DNA of 55,675 bases. Source: Phil1 sp963643205. GTDB lineage: Bacteria > Bacillota > Clostridia > Christensenellales > CAG-138. Each line of letters starts with the position of its first letter. Position 1 is the stretch's first letter. The position numbers and the translations under genes are program-made. The notes beneath the pieces were generated by a model, which was given only the letters and a program-made list of their open reading frames with translations, did not search any database and was not told the DNA's origin. The stretch is taken from assembly GCA_963643205.1 (NCBI GenBank), contig CAVIJJ010000009.1, forward strand, positions 1-55,675, in the 5' to 3' direction. Below are positions 8,477 through 16,934 of this stretch, one piece after another.

Positions 8477-8519
8477 TTAGCGAAACACAGCAAATCTTAA
8501 AGGAAAGAGGTATATATTC

Positions 8520-9404
8520 ATGCTTAGGCTTACACCGGACAAGAAAATAGAGGTAATGGACGCCAAAAACGCTCCCTCCGCGTTTTGCAAAAGCGGGGAC
8601 ACCGTTGTGTTCGAAACGCTTGATTGCTACGACAGCTCCGTTACAAGGCAGGGCGAGCGCCTTAAAATAAAGCGCATGCACAACCCCGCCACAGGCCCCC
8701 TTTTCATTGAGGGAGCGGAAGCGGGAGACGCGCTTAAGGTTGAAATACTTAAAATAGACACGCGCGAGTGGGGCGCGATGGGCACTTCCTTTGAGGAGTT
8801 CGGATTCAAAAACGTTAAGGGCAGCGACCATTCAATGCACGTTTACGATATTAAGGACGGCATTGTTAAGGCCGGCGGCTTTGATATTCCCGTAAATAAA
8901 ATGATAGGCGTTATAGGCGTTGCTCCCGCGGGCGAGGGCGTGCTTACTGTAACCCCCGGCTCACATGGCGGAAACATGGACTGCCGCCGCATACGCGAAG
9001 GCTCAACCATATATTTCCCCGTAGCGACCAAGGGCGCTCTTCTTGCGATGGGCGATCTTCACGCGCTTATGGGAGACGGTGAAGTGTTCGGCTACGGCCT
9101 TGAGGTAAGCGGAGAGGTTACGGTGCGCGTAAGCGTTGTTAAGGATATGAAGCTTGATCAGCCCCTGCTTCTTGATGGGGACGAGGCCATGTGCGTAGCA
9201 AGCGGCGAAACAATGCAGGAGGCCACCGAAAAGGCGCTAGAGTCAATGTATTACCTGCTTAGGCAGTGCGGCCAGGACGAAGGCGAGGCGGGCATACTTA
9301 TGAGCATGCTCTGCAACGTAGCTCTTTGTCAGATGGTGAACCCGCTTTTCACCGTGCGCACCGAAATGCCCGCGCATATGCTTAAAAACATAATCAAGGG
9401 CTGA
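8520..9404 (+). CDS. Acetamidase/formamidase family protein
   Basis: A 294-residue FmdA/AmdA-family hydrolase, expected to cleave formamide or acetamide to ammonia and the acid. Family features are the N-terminal beta-rich region with MHNPATGPLFIEGAEAGD, the block GVIGVAPAGEG, the PGSHGGNMDCRRI segment and GDLHALMGDGEVFGYGLE. Length is normal. AGGAAAGAGG precedes the ATG. AnmK starts 6 nt downstream, so the two are co-transcribed. Substrate preference cannot be read from sequence. Confidence 0.9.
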   Translation: MLRLTPDKKIEVMDAKNAPSAFCKSGDTVVFETLDCYDSSVTRQGERLKIKRMHNPATGPLFIEGAEAGDALKVEILKIDTREWGAMGTSFEEFGFKNVKGSDHSMHVYDIKDGIVKAGGFDIPVNKMIGVIGVAPAGEGVLTVTPGSHGGNMDCRRIREGSTIYFPVATKGALLAMGDLHALMGDGEVFGYGLEVSGEVTVRVSVVKDMKLDQPLLLDGDEAMCVASGETMQEATEKALESMYYLLRQCGQDEGEAGILMSMLCNVALCQMVNPLFTVRTEMPAHMLKNIIKG

Positions 9405-9409
9405 TTGTA

Positions 9410-10597
9410 ATGACCCACCCTATTAAGAAAATAACCGAAAAGGAAAGCAGGCTTGTAATAGGCATAATGTCCGGCACGTCGGCGGACGGCATAGACGCGG
9501 CGCTTTGCCGCATACACGGCCACGCTACCGATACAAGGGTTGAGCAGCTTGCTTTCACGTTTGTGCCGTATGAGGAAAGTGTGCGCAGCGAGGTGCTTCG
9601 CCTTGCGGGCGGCGGCACGGCAACGGCGGCGGATTTCTGCAAAATGAATTTTTTGCTCGGCAGGCTTTACGCGTCCGCCGCGCTTAAGCTTTGCAGCGAT
9701 TACGGCATTGCCAAAGAGGAGATAGACCTTGTCGGCTGCCACGGGCAAACGCTTTGGCATATCCCGAATGATGAGGAGTATCTTGGCCAAAGCTTCAAAA
9801 GCACCTATCAGCTTGGCGAGTTTTCGGTTATAGCGGAGGCGCTCGGCTGCCCCGTGGTAGGCGATTTCAGGGTTAGGGATGTGGCCGCGGGCGGGCTTGG
9901 CGCGCCGCTTGTGCCGTACAGCGAGTTTTTGATATACCGCAGCAAAACGGAGTGCGTGGCGCTGCAAAATATAGGCGGCATAGGCAATGTAACCTGCCTT
10001 GGGGCGAACTGCTCCATGGAAGAGGTTTTCGCGTTTGATACAGGCCCGGGCAACATGGTTATGGATGCCGTGTACTCAATTATCACAAACGGCGAAAAGC
10101 ACTATGACGAGGGCGGAAAGTTTGCCGCCAAGGGCAGCATAAATAAAGACCTTTTGGCCTTTATGATGAACGATGAATATGTTTTAAGAAAGCCGCCGAA
10201 AACAACCGGGCGTGAGTATTACGGGGCGGAGTACGTAAAGAAAATAATGAGCTTTGCCGAAGCTCACTCCGTATCGCCTGAAGACATTATGGCAACCGTA
10301 ACCGATTTTACGGCGGAAACGATAGCGTATTCAATAAATAACTTTTTCCCCGTTAAGCCCGCAAGGCTTATCGTAGGCGGCGGAGGCAGCCTGAACGACA
10401 CTCTTATGGCGGATATAAGGCGGCTTCTTCCTGATTGCTTTGTGGCTACCAATGAGCAGATAGGCTTTGACAGCAGCGCAAAGGAGGCCGTGGCGTTCGC
10501 GGTGCTTGCCAACGAAACCGTGTTCGCCGGGAACAATAACGTGCCCTCCGTAACAGGCGCGGCGCATGGCGTACCAATGGGCAAAATAAGCCTTTGA
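9410..10597 (+). CDS. anmK: Anhydro-N-acetylmuramic acid kinase
   Basis: A 395-residue sugar kinase of the ASKHA fold that hydrolyses and phosphorylates anhydro-MurNAc to MurNAc-6-P in peptidoglycan recycling. Signatures are GIMSGTSADGIDAALC near the N-terminus, GCHGQTLWH, QNIGGIGNVT, FDTGPGNMVMDA and GGGGSLNDTLM. No MurQ etherase or anhydro-sugar permease is in the window. The coding end is followed by a hairpin shared with the convergent SIR2-like gene. Confidence 0.94.
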   Translation: MTHPIKKITEKESRLVIGIMSGTSADGIDAALCRIHGHATDTRVEQLAFTFVPYEESVRSEVLRLAGGGTATAADFCKMNFLLGRLYASAALKLCSDYGIAKEEIDLVGCHGQTLWHIPNDEEYLGQSFKSTYQLGEFSVIAEALGCPVVGDFRVRDVAAGGLGAPLVPYSEFLIYRSKTECVALQNIGGIGNVTCLGANCSMEEVFAFDTGPGNMVMDAVYSIITNGEKHYDEGGKFAAKGSINKDLLAFMMNDEYVLRKPPKTTGREYYGAEYVKKIMSFAEAHSVSPEDIMATVTDFTAETIAYSINNFFPVKPARLIVGGGGSLNDTLMADIRRLLPDCFVATNEQIGFDSSAKEAVAFAVLANETVFAGNNNVPSVTGAAHGVPMGKISL

Positions 10598-10621
10598 TCA
10601 CAAAATTAAAATATTAAACTA

Positions 10622-10646
10622 AAGCGGGAGTAAATCACTCCCGCTT
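10622..10646. terminator. Bidirectional terminator between convergent genes
   Basis: AAGCGGGAGT (10622-10631) and ACTCCCGCTT (10637-10646) form a perfect 10-bp stem with a 5-nt loop. The minus-strand flank is T-rich, the plus-strand flank less so. It separates anmK from the SIR2-like gene. Confidence 0.75.
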
Positions 10647-10655
10647 AAATTGTAT

Positions 10656-11606
10656 TTATTCCCATTTAAGCCATTCGCTTTCGCCCAGGTATTGCTCCGA
10701 AGGCTCGCCGGACTGCATGCGCCGGTTTATTTCCTCATAAAGCCAGTCGTAATAGCCTTTGTAGTTCCCGCCGAAGCCGCCGTCCTCAACCTCCATGCCG
10801 TAGGCCTCGGCAAGCAGCTTTTCTTCCGGCTTTATGTCGAATTTATAAAGCGTTATCCTCTTGTCAGGGAAGTGGCGCTTTTTGCAGTTAACAAGCCACC
10901 ATAGGTCAAGCTCGGAAAGCGACATGCCAAGCGCCGCTATATGAACCTCGCCAAGCATAAAGTAATCAAGCCAGCTTCTTACCTCTATGCCGTTCTGCCT
11001 TGCGTAGCGCGTGTTGCAGCGGGCAAGCAAAGATGCCATGTACTGCTGCATTTTGGCCAGCAGCTTGCCGTAATAATAGTGGGCAAATACCATGGATTTG
11101 TATTTTGCCGCCTCGCCGTGTATGTGCCAAATTGTGGGGTAATCGCCAACGGCGAAAAACGTGTGCAGCTGCTCGTTGGCGTATGTGCTGCCGCTGTCGT
11201 AAACCAGGCGGCGGGTTTTGCACCTGCGCCCGGGAAGGCACCTGAACTTCGGGTCAAGCGCCTTTTCAAGCTCGTATGTATAGTTGGCCGTAAGTATCGC
11301 GTTTACCGGAAGCGAGGCGAATTGCCTAAGCTGGCGTTCCTCCTCCTCGTCCGCGCGGCGCTCGCTAAGCGGCTCGGATATTTTCTTAAGCTGTCCGCCG
11401 CAGTGGTTGCCCGTAAGTATAACGGGCTGCAGCGGGTACGGCACGTGCTTAACGCTTGCCCTTTCAGGACCTGTCAGGTCCTTTGTGCGAACGGATTCTA
11501 TAAGCTCTTCCCAAGATGTAAAGCCGTAGGCGCGGTTTATTCCGTTTCCCAGCACCAGCACCTTTGGCGTTGATCCGTATTCTATCCTCGGCAGGATTTC
11601 TTCCAT
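10656..11606 (-). CDS. Stand-alone SIR2-like domain protein
   Basis: A 316-residue protein with the pattern of SIR2-like NAD-binding proteins: a GxGxN glycine motif (VLVLGNGINRAYGFTSWEEL, residues ~16-35), ILTANYTYELEKAL in place of the TTNYD motif, and the HIHGE segment that normally holds the catalytic His. Such domains occur as NADases in anti-phage systems and as stand-alone proteins of unknown role; the AbiH family looks similar. It is the last gene of the parE-parC-rqcH-rdgB-yfcE string, 41 nt after yfcE, and has its own GGAGG site and a possible TATAAT (minus strand, 11627-11632). The function is not established. Confidence 0.65.
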   Translation of the reverse strand: MEEILPRIEYGSTPKVLVLGNGINRAYGFTSWEELIESVRTKDLTGPERASVKHVPYPLQPVILTGNHCGGQLKKISEPLSERRADEEEERQLRQFASLPVNAILTANYTYELEKALDPKFRCLPGRRCKTRRLVYDSGSTYANEQLHTFFAVGDYPTIWHIHGEAAKYKSMVFAHYYYGKLLAKMQQYMASLLARCNTRYARQNGIEVRSWLDYFMLGEVHIAALGMSLSELDLWWLVNCKKRHFPDKRITLYKFDIKPEEKLLAEAYGMEVEDGGFGGNYKGYYDWLYEEINRRMQSGEPSEQYLGESEWLKWE

Positions 11607-11647
11607 GGCATTTCCTCCGAAAAAAGATTATAGAAAAGCGGCTTTTG

Positions 11648-12118
11648 TTAAAGCGTTATAATGCTTACCCGTGCAGTGCCGTTCTCAAGCTCCGCCCTGG
11701 CAAAGCTTTTCTTCCTGCCGCCGCGCGGCACGCTTGGACTGCCGGGGCACACAAGCTGTACCCCCAACGCGTACTCGATTTCAGAAACATGGGTGTGGCC
11801 GTAAAGAGCGAGGGGGCATTCAAGCTCTTGCGCCCTAAGGCTAAGGCGGTAGCGGTCAAGCGACACGGCGTATGTATGCCCGTGCGCCATGAATATGCGC
11901 ACACCGCCAAGCGTTATAACCTGCTCCGTATCAATATTACCGGAATCGCAGTTACCCTTAACACTGTATACCGTTTTGCCGCTTTTGGCCGCCATCCATT
12001 CGGCCTCGCGCCTGCCATCGCCCAAAAAAGCCCAGGCATCGGCATCGGGCAGCGCATCATAAACGCGACTTACGGCATCCGTATCGCCATGAGTATCGCT
12101 GAATATGCCAAGTATCAT
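11648..12118 (-). CDS. YfcE/MJ0936-type metallophosphoesterase
   Basis: A 156-residue calcineurin-like phosphodiesterase. Metal-ligand motifs are in order: FSDTHGD, FLGDG, KGNCDSG, MAHGHTYAV and LYGHTHVSE. Members hydrolyse phosphodiesters with Mn2+ or similar metals; the natural substrate is unclear. Its start codon overlaps the rdgB stop by 4 nt, a frequent pairing in Firmicutes. Confidence 0.92.
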   Translation of the reverse strand: MILGIFSDTHGDTDAVSRVYDALPDADAWAFLGDGRREAEWMAAKSGKTVYSVKGNCDSGNIDTEQVITLGGVRIFMAHGHTYAVSLDRYRLSLRAQELECPLALYGHTHVSEIEYALGVQLVCPGSPSVPRGGRKKSFARAELENGTARVSIITL

Positions 12119-12714
12119 GCTTTGCTTTCCGCCTCAAGCGCGGCCTTAAGCGCCTCAAGCGCGCGCTTGCGGTGGCTTATCGCGTTTTTGCTCTCCGCGC
12201 TCATCTCGGCAAATGAAACTCCCTCCGGCTCATAGAAAAACAGCGGATCGTAGCCAAAGCCGTTTTCGCCCTGCGGGGCGTAAAGCAGCCTTCCCTCAAC
12301 CGCGCCGCGGCAAACAATCGGCTCCTTATCCCTGCGGGCAAGGGCCACCGCGCTCACAAAGCGGCAGGCGCGTTCATTTTCCGGCACGTCCTTCATCACG
12401 TCCATAAGTTTGCGGTTGTTTTCCTCGTCATTATGGCCTTCCCCCGCGAAACGCGCGCTGTATACGCCGGGCGCGCCGTTTAAGGCATCCACCATAAGGC
12501 CGCTGTCGTCGCTCAAAGCGGCATCGGCATCGGCTATATTAAGCACCTCCGTCGCCTTTTTAAGCGCGTTCTGCTCAAATGTTTCGCCGTCCTCAACCAC
12601 GTCTATGGTAAGGCCAGCTTCCTTAAGGGAAAGTATTTCGTCAAAATAATCCCCGAGAATTTCCTTTATTTCGCGCACCTTATGCGCGTTGTTGGATGCT
12701 ATTATAAGCTTCAT
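12115..12714 (-). CDS. rdgB: XTP/dITP diphosphatase (RdgB/HAM1)
   Basis: A 199-residue house-cleaning pyrophosphatase that removes non-canonical purine triphosphates such as dITP and XTP. It has SNNAHKVREIKEIL at the N-terminus, DDSGLMVDALNGAPGVYSAR and FGYDPLFF. The ATG is preceded by AGGAGG. It lies 30 nt after rqcH and overlaps the phosphoesterase gene. Confidence 0.95.
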   Translation of the reverse strand: MKLIIASNNAHKVREIKEILGDYFDEILSLKEAGLTIDVVEDGETFEQNALKKATEVLNIADADAALSDDSGLMVDALNGAPGVYSARFAGEGHNDEENNRKLMDVMKDVPENERACRFVSAVALARRDKEPIVCRGAVEGRLLYAPQGENGFGYDPLFFYEPEGVSFAEMSAESKNAISHRKRALEALKAALEAESKA

Positions 12715-12744
12715 GCCGTGCCTCCTTTATTTATTGCGCCGGGC

Positions 12745-14484
12745 TTAAATTTGCCTTATGCGCTTAATGTCCTCTTCATTCGGCGTAACGTAAGCCGTTT
12801 TGTTGGTTGTGTATATTACCATGCCGGGTTTTGCTCCGGCAGGCTTTTTAACAAACTTTTTTGGGGTGTAGTCAACAGCCACGTTCTCTGAGCCTCTTGC
12901 CCTGCTGTAATATGCCGCAAGCAGCGCCGCTTCACTCATGGTCGCCGTGTCGTCCTCACCCGCGCCCTTTACTATAACGTGGCTGCCGGGAATGTTTTTT
13001 GTATGCATCCAAATATCGTTTGGCGAGGCAAAGCGCAGCGTAAGCTCGTCGTTCTGCCGGTTGTTCTTGCCAACGTATATGTCCGCCCCCGTGGAGGATA
13101 CAAAATGCATGGGCTTTGACGCGGCAAGCTTCATCTTTTTCTTCGCCCCGCGCTCGCGCTTTATGTATCCTAAATCCTTAAGCTCCTCTATAAGCTCGCT
13201 AAGCTCGTTTTCCGCCGTGCATTTGGTAAGGTTGTCAAGCTGCCCCTCAAGGTAGCTAAGCTCATTAAGAGTTTGCTCGCGCTGTACAATCGCCATGTCC
13301 CGCGCGGCCTTAAGCTTTTGATATTTTTTATAATACCTTTGCGCGTTTTCGCCGGGCGTAAGCAGCTCATCCATCGGAATCGCTATGCGCTCGGGAGGAT
13401 CGCTGTAATAATTATCAACCGCGGCAACCTTCGCCCCGCCCTTAAGCGAATGAAGATTGGCCGTTAAAAGCTCGCCGTAAAGGCGGCATTTTTCCATTTG
13501 ATCCTCTGTGTTAAGGGCATCGGCGTACAGAGCAAGCTTCTTTTCGCAGCGCTCAATATTGTTTTGCAGCACCTTGCGTGCGCTCGCGCCGTGCCGCTTG
13601 GCCCATTCGCGCTTATCGCTGTTTATATACAGGCTGTCAAGCGCGTCGCTTATGCTGTCATAAAGTTTCACGCCCTCGCCCGAAACGGCAAAAGGATAAA
13701 CAATCTCCGTTTCGCCAAGCGCGTTAAGTATGGCGCTCGATTGTTCCTTGCCCTCGCTTACGTTTTTATAGAACCGCACAAGGCCTTCGCAAAGCTCGTT
13801 GCGCTCATCGTCGCTAAGCTCACTGCAGTCCGTTTTGGCGGTATATCTTGAAACAAGCTGCGCGGCAACGGCGGGGGAAAGGCCGAAAAACGCGTTTGAA
13901 AGCGCCTTTGAAACGCTTACGCCTACCGTCAGCAGGGCGTTCGCGAAATCCCGGGCCTCAGCCTTTGACGGATCCTGCTTGTCCTGCGCGGGCGGGGCGG
14001 AGTATTCAAGACCCGGCATTACAAAGCGCACGCTGCTCATGCCCAAACCAACGTGCTTTATGGCGTCCACTATAATTCCCCGGTCGTTCACCAGGATTAT
14101 GTTTGAATGCTTGCCCATAAGCTCGCAATAAAGGGCAAATTCGGCAAGGTCGCCAAGCTCGTTATATGTTTCTATGCTTATTTTAAGCACCCGGTCAAGA
14201 TTCTTTTGCTCAAAACCGGTTATTTTGCCGCCGGCAATGCGCTTTCTAAGCAGCATGCAGAACATGGGCGCTTCGCTGGGTGCCTGCTTTTTAAGGCTTG
14301 TCAGCTGCACTCGGTTATCGGACGCGGAGGCGTTTATAAGCAGCCTTTGCGTTTGCCCAAGGCTCCTTACCATAATAAGCAGCTCTTCCTTATCCGTTTG
14401 CTGTATTTTGTCTATCTTGCCGCCGCGAAGGAGCCGGTCCAGCTCTATTGCGGCGGAGTAAAGGCTAAGTCCGTCCATGGACAA
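12745..14484 (-). CDS. rqcH: Rqc2-type ribosome quality-control factor RqcH (NFACT protein)
   Basis: A 579-residue NFACT-domain protein. In Bacillus, RqcH binds stalled 50S subunits with peptidyl-tRNA and recruits tRNA-Ala to add C-terminal alanine tails. The essential Asp-Arg pair is present at the same numbers as in B. subtilis (D97-R98, in KNLDRVLKI). A central coiled-coil region (~300-450) and the NFACT-R block IWMHTKNIPGSHVIVKG (~500) follow. The chosen start is TTG 14484, which gives the usual M-x-phi-DG opening and lies 10 nt after AAGGAG; ATG 14478 is the alternative. It was formerly annotated as fibronectin-binding protein. Confidence 0.93.
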   Translation of the reverse strand: MSMDGLSLYSAAIELDRLLRGGKIDKIQQTDKEELLIMVRSLGQTQRLLINASASDNRVQLTSLKKQAPSEAPMFCMLLRKRIAGGKITGFEQKNLDRVLKISIETYNELGDLAEFALYCELMGKHSNIILVNDRGIIVDAIKHVGLGMSSVRFVMPGLEYSAPPAQDKQDPSKAEARDFANALLTVGVSVSKALSNAFFGLSPAVAAQLVSRYTAKTDCSELSDDERNELCEGLVRFYKNVSEGKEQSSAILNALGETEIVYPFAVSGEGVKLYDSISDALDSLYINSDKREWAKRHGASARKVLQNNIERCEKKLALYADALNTEDQMEKCRLYGELLTANLHSLKGGAKVAAVDNYYSDPPERIAIPMDELLTPGENAQRYYKKYQKLKAARDMAIVQREQTLNELSYLEGQLDNLTKCTAENELSELIEELKDLGYIKRERGAKKKMKLAASKPMHFVSSTGADIYVGKNNRQNDELTLRFASPNDIWMHTKNIPGSHVIVKGAGEDDTATMSEAALLAAYYSRARGSENVAVDYTPKKFVKKPAGAKPGMVIYTTNKTAYVTPNEEDIKRIRQI

Positions 14485-14510
14485 GGCTTATCATCTCCTT
14501 TTCGGGGCGC

Positions 14511-16934
14511 TTAGGATTCAAGCTTGCGCGCGCCCGTTACCACGTCGTCAAGCAGCGCCATAACAAGTATGCTGCCCTTGCCCGCGCGCGGCTCTATATG
14601 CACAAGCTCGGTGGTGTCTATCTTTGTTTCTGTTCCGTGGAACTGGCATACGGCAAACGGGAACGGAACGGTTACGTGGAACGCCGCGGCTATGCAGCTG
14701 CCGTTGCTGCCGTTCTTCTTAAAGTCAAATGTTTTAAGGCCCTTGCCGTTGCGGCCCTGAATTTCGTATTCAAATACAAAGCTGCGCTTGGCGTAGCCGC
14801 GGTCTGTAATTGTTAGTATCTCGCCCTCATCACTAATCTGGGCAAAGAACATAACCTCGTCCCCGTCGTCAAGCTTTATGCACTTAACGCCCGCGCTCAC
14901 GCGGCCCATTTCGGGCACGGTATCGGGCTCAAAGCGTATGCTCATGCCGCGCTTTGTAATAAGCAGTATCGTATGCCCCTCGCCCTTGTCGGGCTCTATG
15001 CCTATTATCTCGTCGCCATCTTTAAGCGCCGCCGCCTGTATCTTTTTGGTCTTTGTAATGTATTCCGCGGACTTTGTGCGCTTTACGCTGCCCTGCTTTG
15101 TAAAGAACAGAAGATCGCCCGTGCCGAGCTCGTCAAAGCAGGAAACGAGCTTTTCGCCCTTCTCAAGCGTCGCTATGGTATTAAGGTTTATGGCCTTCGC
15201 GCCGGGCTTGGTATCGGCTATGTCGTCAATCGCCAGGCTTATAAGGCTGCCAAGGCTTGTGAAAAGCTTTATGCGCTTATCGGTAGACGTATCGAATAAC
15301 CACATAGGCTTTTCGGCTTCGTTGAAAAGCGTGTCCCTCTGCCTGCGGCTTACGCGCCTAAGCTTTCCGTCCGCGCTTACGGATACGCTCACGTCTATCG
15401 CCGCTATCTCCGCCTCGTTAACCTCTATCACGGGCTGTGCGGATATAATCTGGGTTCTGCGGGGATCGGAATATTTTTCCTTTATTTCGGCAAGCTCGGT
15501 TTTTATAACCCGGTGCAGTTTTTCGGGGGAGGAGAGTATGGCGTTCAGCTCCTTTATAGTTTTCAGTATGTCCTTATGCTCTTTTTCAATGGCCAAAAGC
15601 TCAAGGTTGGTGAGCCTTTGCAGCCTTAAATCGAGTATCGCCTGCGCCTGTATTTCCGTAAGCTCAAAGCGCTTCATAAGGCCTTCTCTGGCTATCTTGG
15701 GCGTTTTGGAGGCGCGTATAAGGGCAATAACCTCGTCTATGTTCAAAACGGCTATGGAAAGGCCGTTCAGTATATGCTCGCGTTTCATCGCGGCGTCAAG
15801 GTCAAAGCGCGTGCGGCGGGTTACAACGTTTTCCTGGTGGGCAATATAGTAGCGCAGCATGTCTTTTAGTCCAAGCTGCTGGGGCTTGCCGTCTGCTATC
15901 GCGACCATGTTTACGCCGAACGTAACCTGAAGATCGGAATATTTGTAAAGATACTGCAGTATCTTTTCGGCGTCCGCGTCCTTTCTGACCTCTACAACGG
16001 CCCTCATGCCCATGCGGTCGGATTCATCGCGAATGTCGCTTACTCCGGCGAACATGGCCTTCTTTTCCTGGGTTATCTTAAGTATTCCCTCAAGCGCCCT
16101 TGCCTTATTCACCTGATATGGCATTTCCGTTGCCACTATAAGCTTTTTGCCGTTTTTAAGCTCCTCTATGTGGCACTTGGCGCGTACGGTAAGCTTGCCG
16201 CGCCCGGTTTCGTAGGCCGCGCGTATTTCGTCGGAGGCCAGTATGTAGCCGCCCGTGGGGAAATCCGGGCAGGGAATTATCTTCATAAGCTCGTCAAGCG
16301 TAATTGACGGGTTCTCCATCTGCGCTATAACGGCGTCTATCGTTTCCGCGAAGTTGTGCGGGGGAATGGCCGTGGCAAGGCCTACCGCTATGCCGTTTGC
16401 GCCGTTTACAAGCAAATTAGGGAAGCGGCCGGGCAGAAGGTCCGGCTCCTTTTCCGTATCGTCAAAGTTAAGGCTGAACTTAACCGTGTCCTTATCAATA
16501 TCCCTTAAAAGCTCAAGCGCGAGCGGGGTCATCCTGGCCTCGGTATATCGCATTGCTGCGGCGCTGTCGCCGTCTATGCTGCCAAAGTTGCCGTGCCCGT
16601 CAACAAGCGGCGCGCGCATATTAAAGTCCTGCGCCATGCGCACCATTGCGTCATAAACGCTGGAATCGCCGTGCGGATGGTATTTACCAAGGCAGTCACC
16701 AACAATACGGGCGCTCTTCCTGTGCGGCTTGTCGGGCGTGTTGCCAAGGCCAAGCATGGTATAGAGTATTCTGCGCTGAACGGGCTTTAAGCCGTCCTCA
16801 ACTCTCGGCAGCGCGCGCTCAAGTATAACGTGCTCGGCGTACGGCAGCATGGATTCGTGCATAACGTCGTCCATGCTTTTTGTAAGTATGTTTTTATCCG
16901 TCGCGATAGGCGGCCTTTCGTCCTTTTTAGCCAT
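14511..16934 (-). CDS. parC: Type IIA topoisomerase subunit A (topoisomerase IV ParC, or GyrA)
   Basis: An 807-residue DNA breakage-rejoining subunit. The catalytic Tyr is in RYTEARMTPLA; the quinolone region YHPHGDSSVYDAMVRMAQ keeps Ser and Asp at the E. coli GyrA 83/87 positions, predicting a quinolone-sensitive type. The C-terminal beta-pinwheel has only a degenerate GyrA-box (QGRNGKG rather than QRRGGKG), favouring ParC. It overlaps the end of parE by 8 nt. The neighbourhood lacks dnaA, recF or dnaN, another point for topo IV, but a tree with the genome's second pair would be decisive. Confidence 0.8.
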   Translation of the reverse strand: MAKKDERPPIATDKNILTKSMDDVMHESMLPYAEHVILERALPRVEDGLKPVQRRILYTMLGLGNTPDKPHRKSARIVGDCLGKYHPHGDSSVYDAMVRMAQDFNMRAPLVDGHGNFGSIDGDSAAAMRYTEARMTPLALELLRDIDKDTVKFSLNFDDTEKEPDLLPGRFPNLLVNGANGIAVGLATAIPPHNFAETIDAVIAQMENPSITLDELMKIIPCPDFPTGGYILASDEIRAAYETGRGKLTVRAKCHIEELKNGKKLIVATEMPYQVNKARALEGILKITQEKKAMFAGVSDIRDESDRMGMRAVVEVRKDADAEKILQYLYKYSDLQVTFGVNMVAIADGKPQQLGLKDMLRYYIAHQENVVTRRTRFDLDAAMKREHILNGLSIAVLNIDEVIALIRASKTPKIAREGLMKRFELTEIQAQAILDLRLQRLTNLELLAIEKEHKDILKTIKELNAILSSPEKLHRVIKTELAEIKEKYSDPRRTQIISAQPVIEVNEAEIAAIDVSVSVSADGKLRRVSRRQRDTLFNEAEKPMWLFDTSTDKRIKLFTSLGSLISLAIDDIADTKPGAKAINLNTIATLEKGEKLVSCFDELGTGDLLFFTKQGSVKRTKSAEYITKTKKIQAAALKDGDEIIGIEPDKGEGHTILLITKRGMSIRFEPDTVPEMGRVSAGVKCIKLDDGDEVMFFAQISDEGEILTITDRGYAKRSFVFEYEIQGRNGKGLKTFDFKKNGSNGSCIAAAFHVTVPFPFAVCQFHGTETKIDTTELVHIEPRAGKGSILVMALLDDVVTGARKLES

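Noticed and set aside
8449..8477. Promoter for the acetamidase gene
   Set aside because: TATAAT at 8472-8477 has no acceptable -35 at the right distance; read-through from hflX is as likely.
14878..15849. 323-codon plus-strand frame opposite parC
   Set aside because: Ser-rich antisense translation of a conserved topoisomerase gene.
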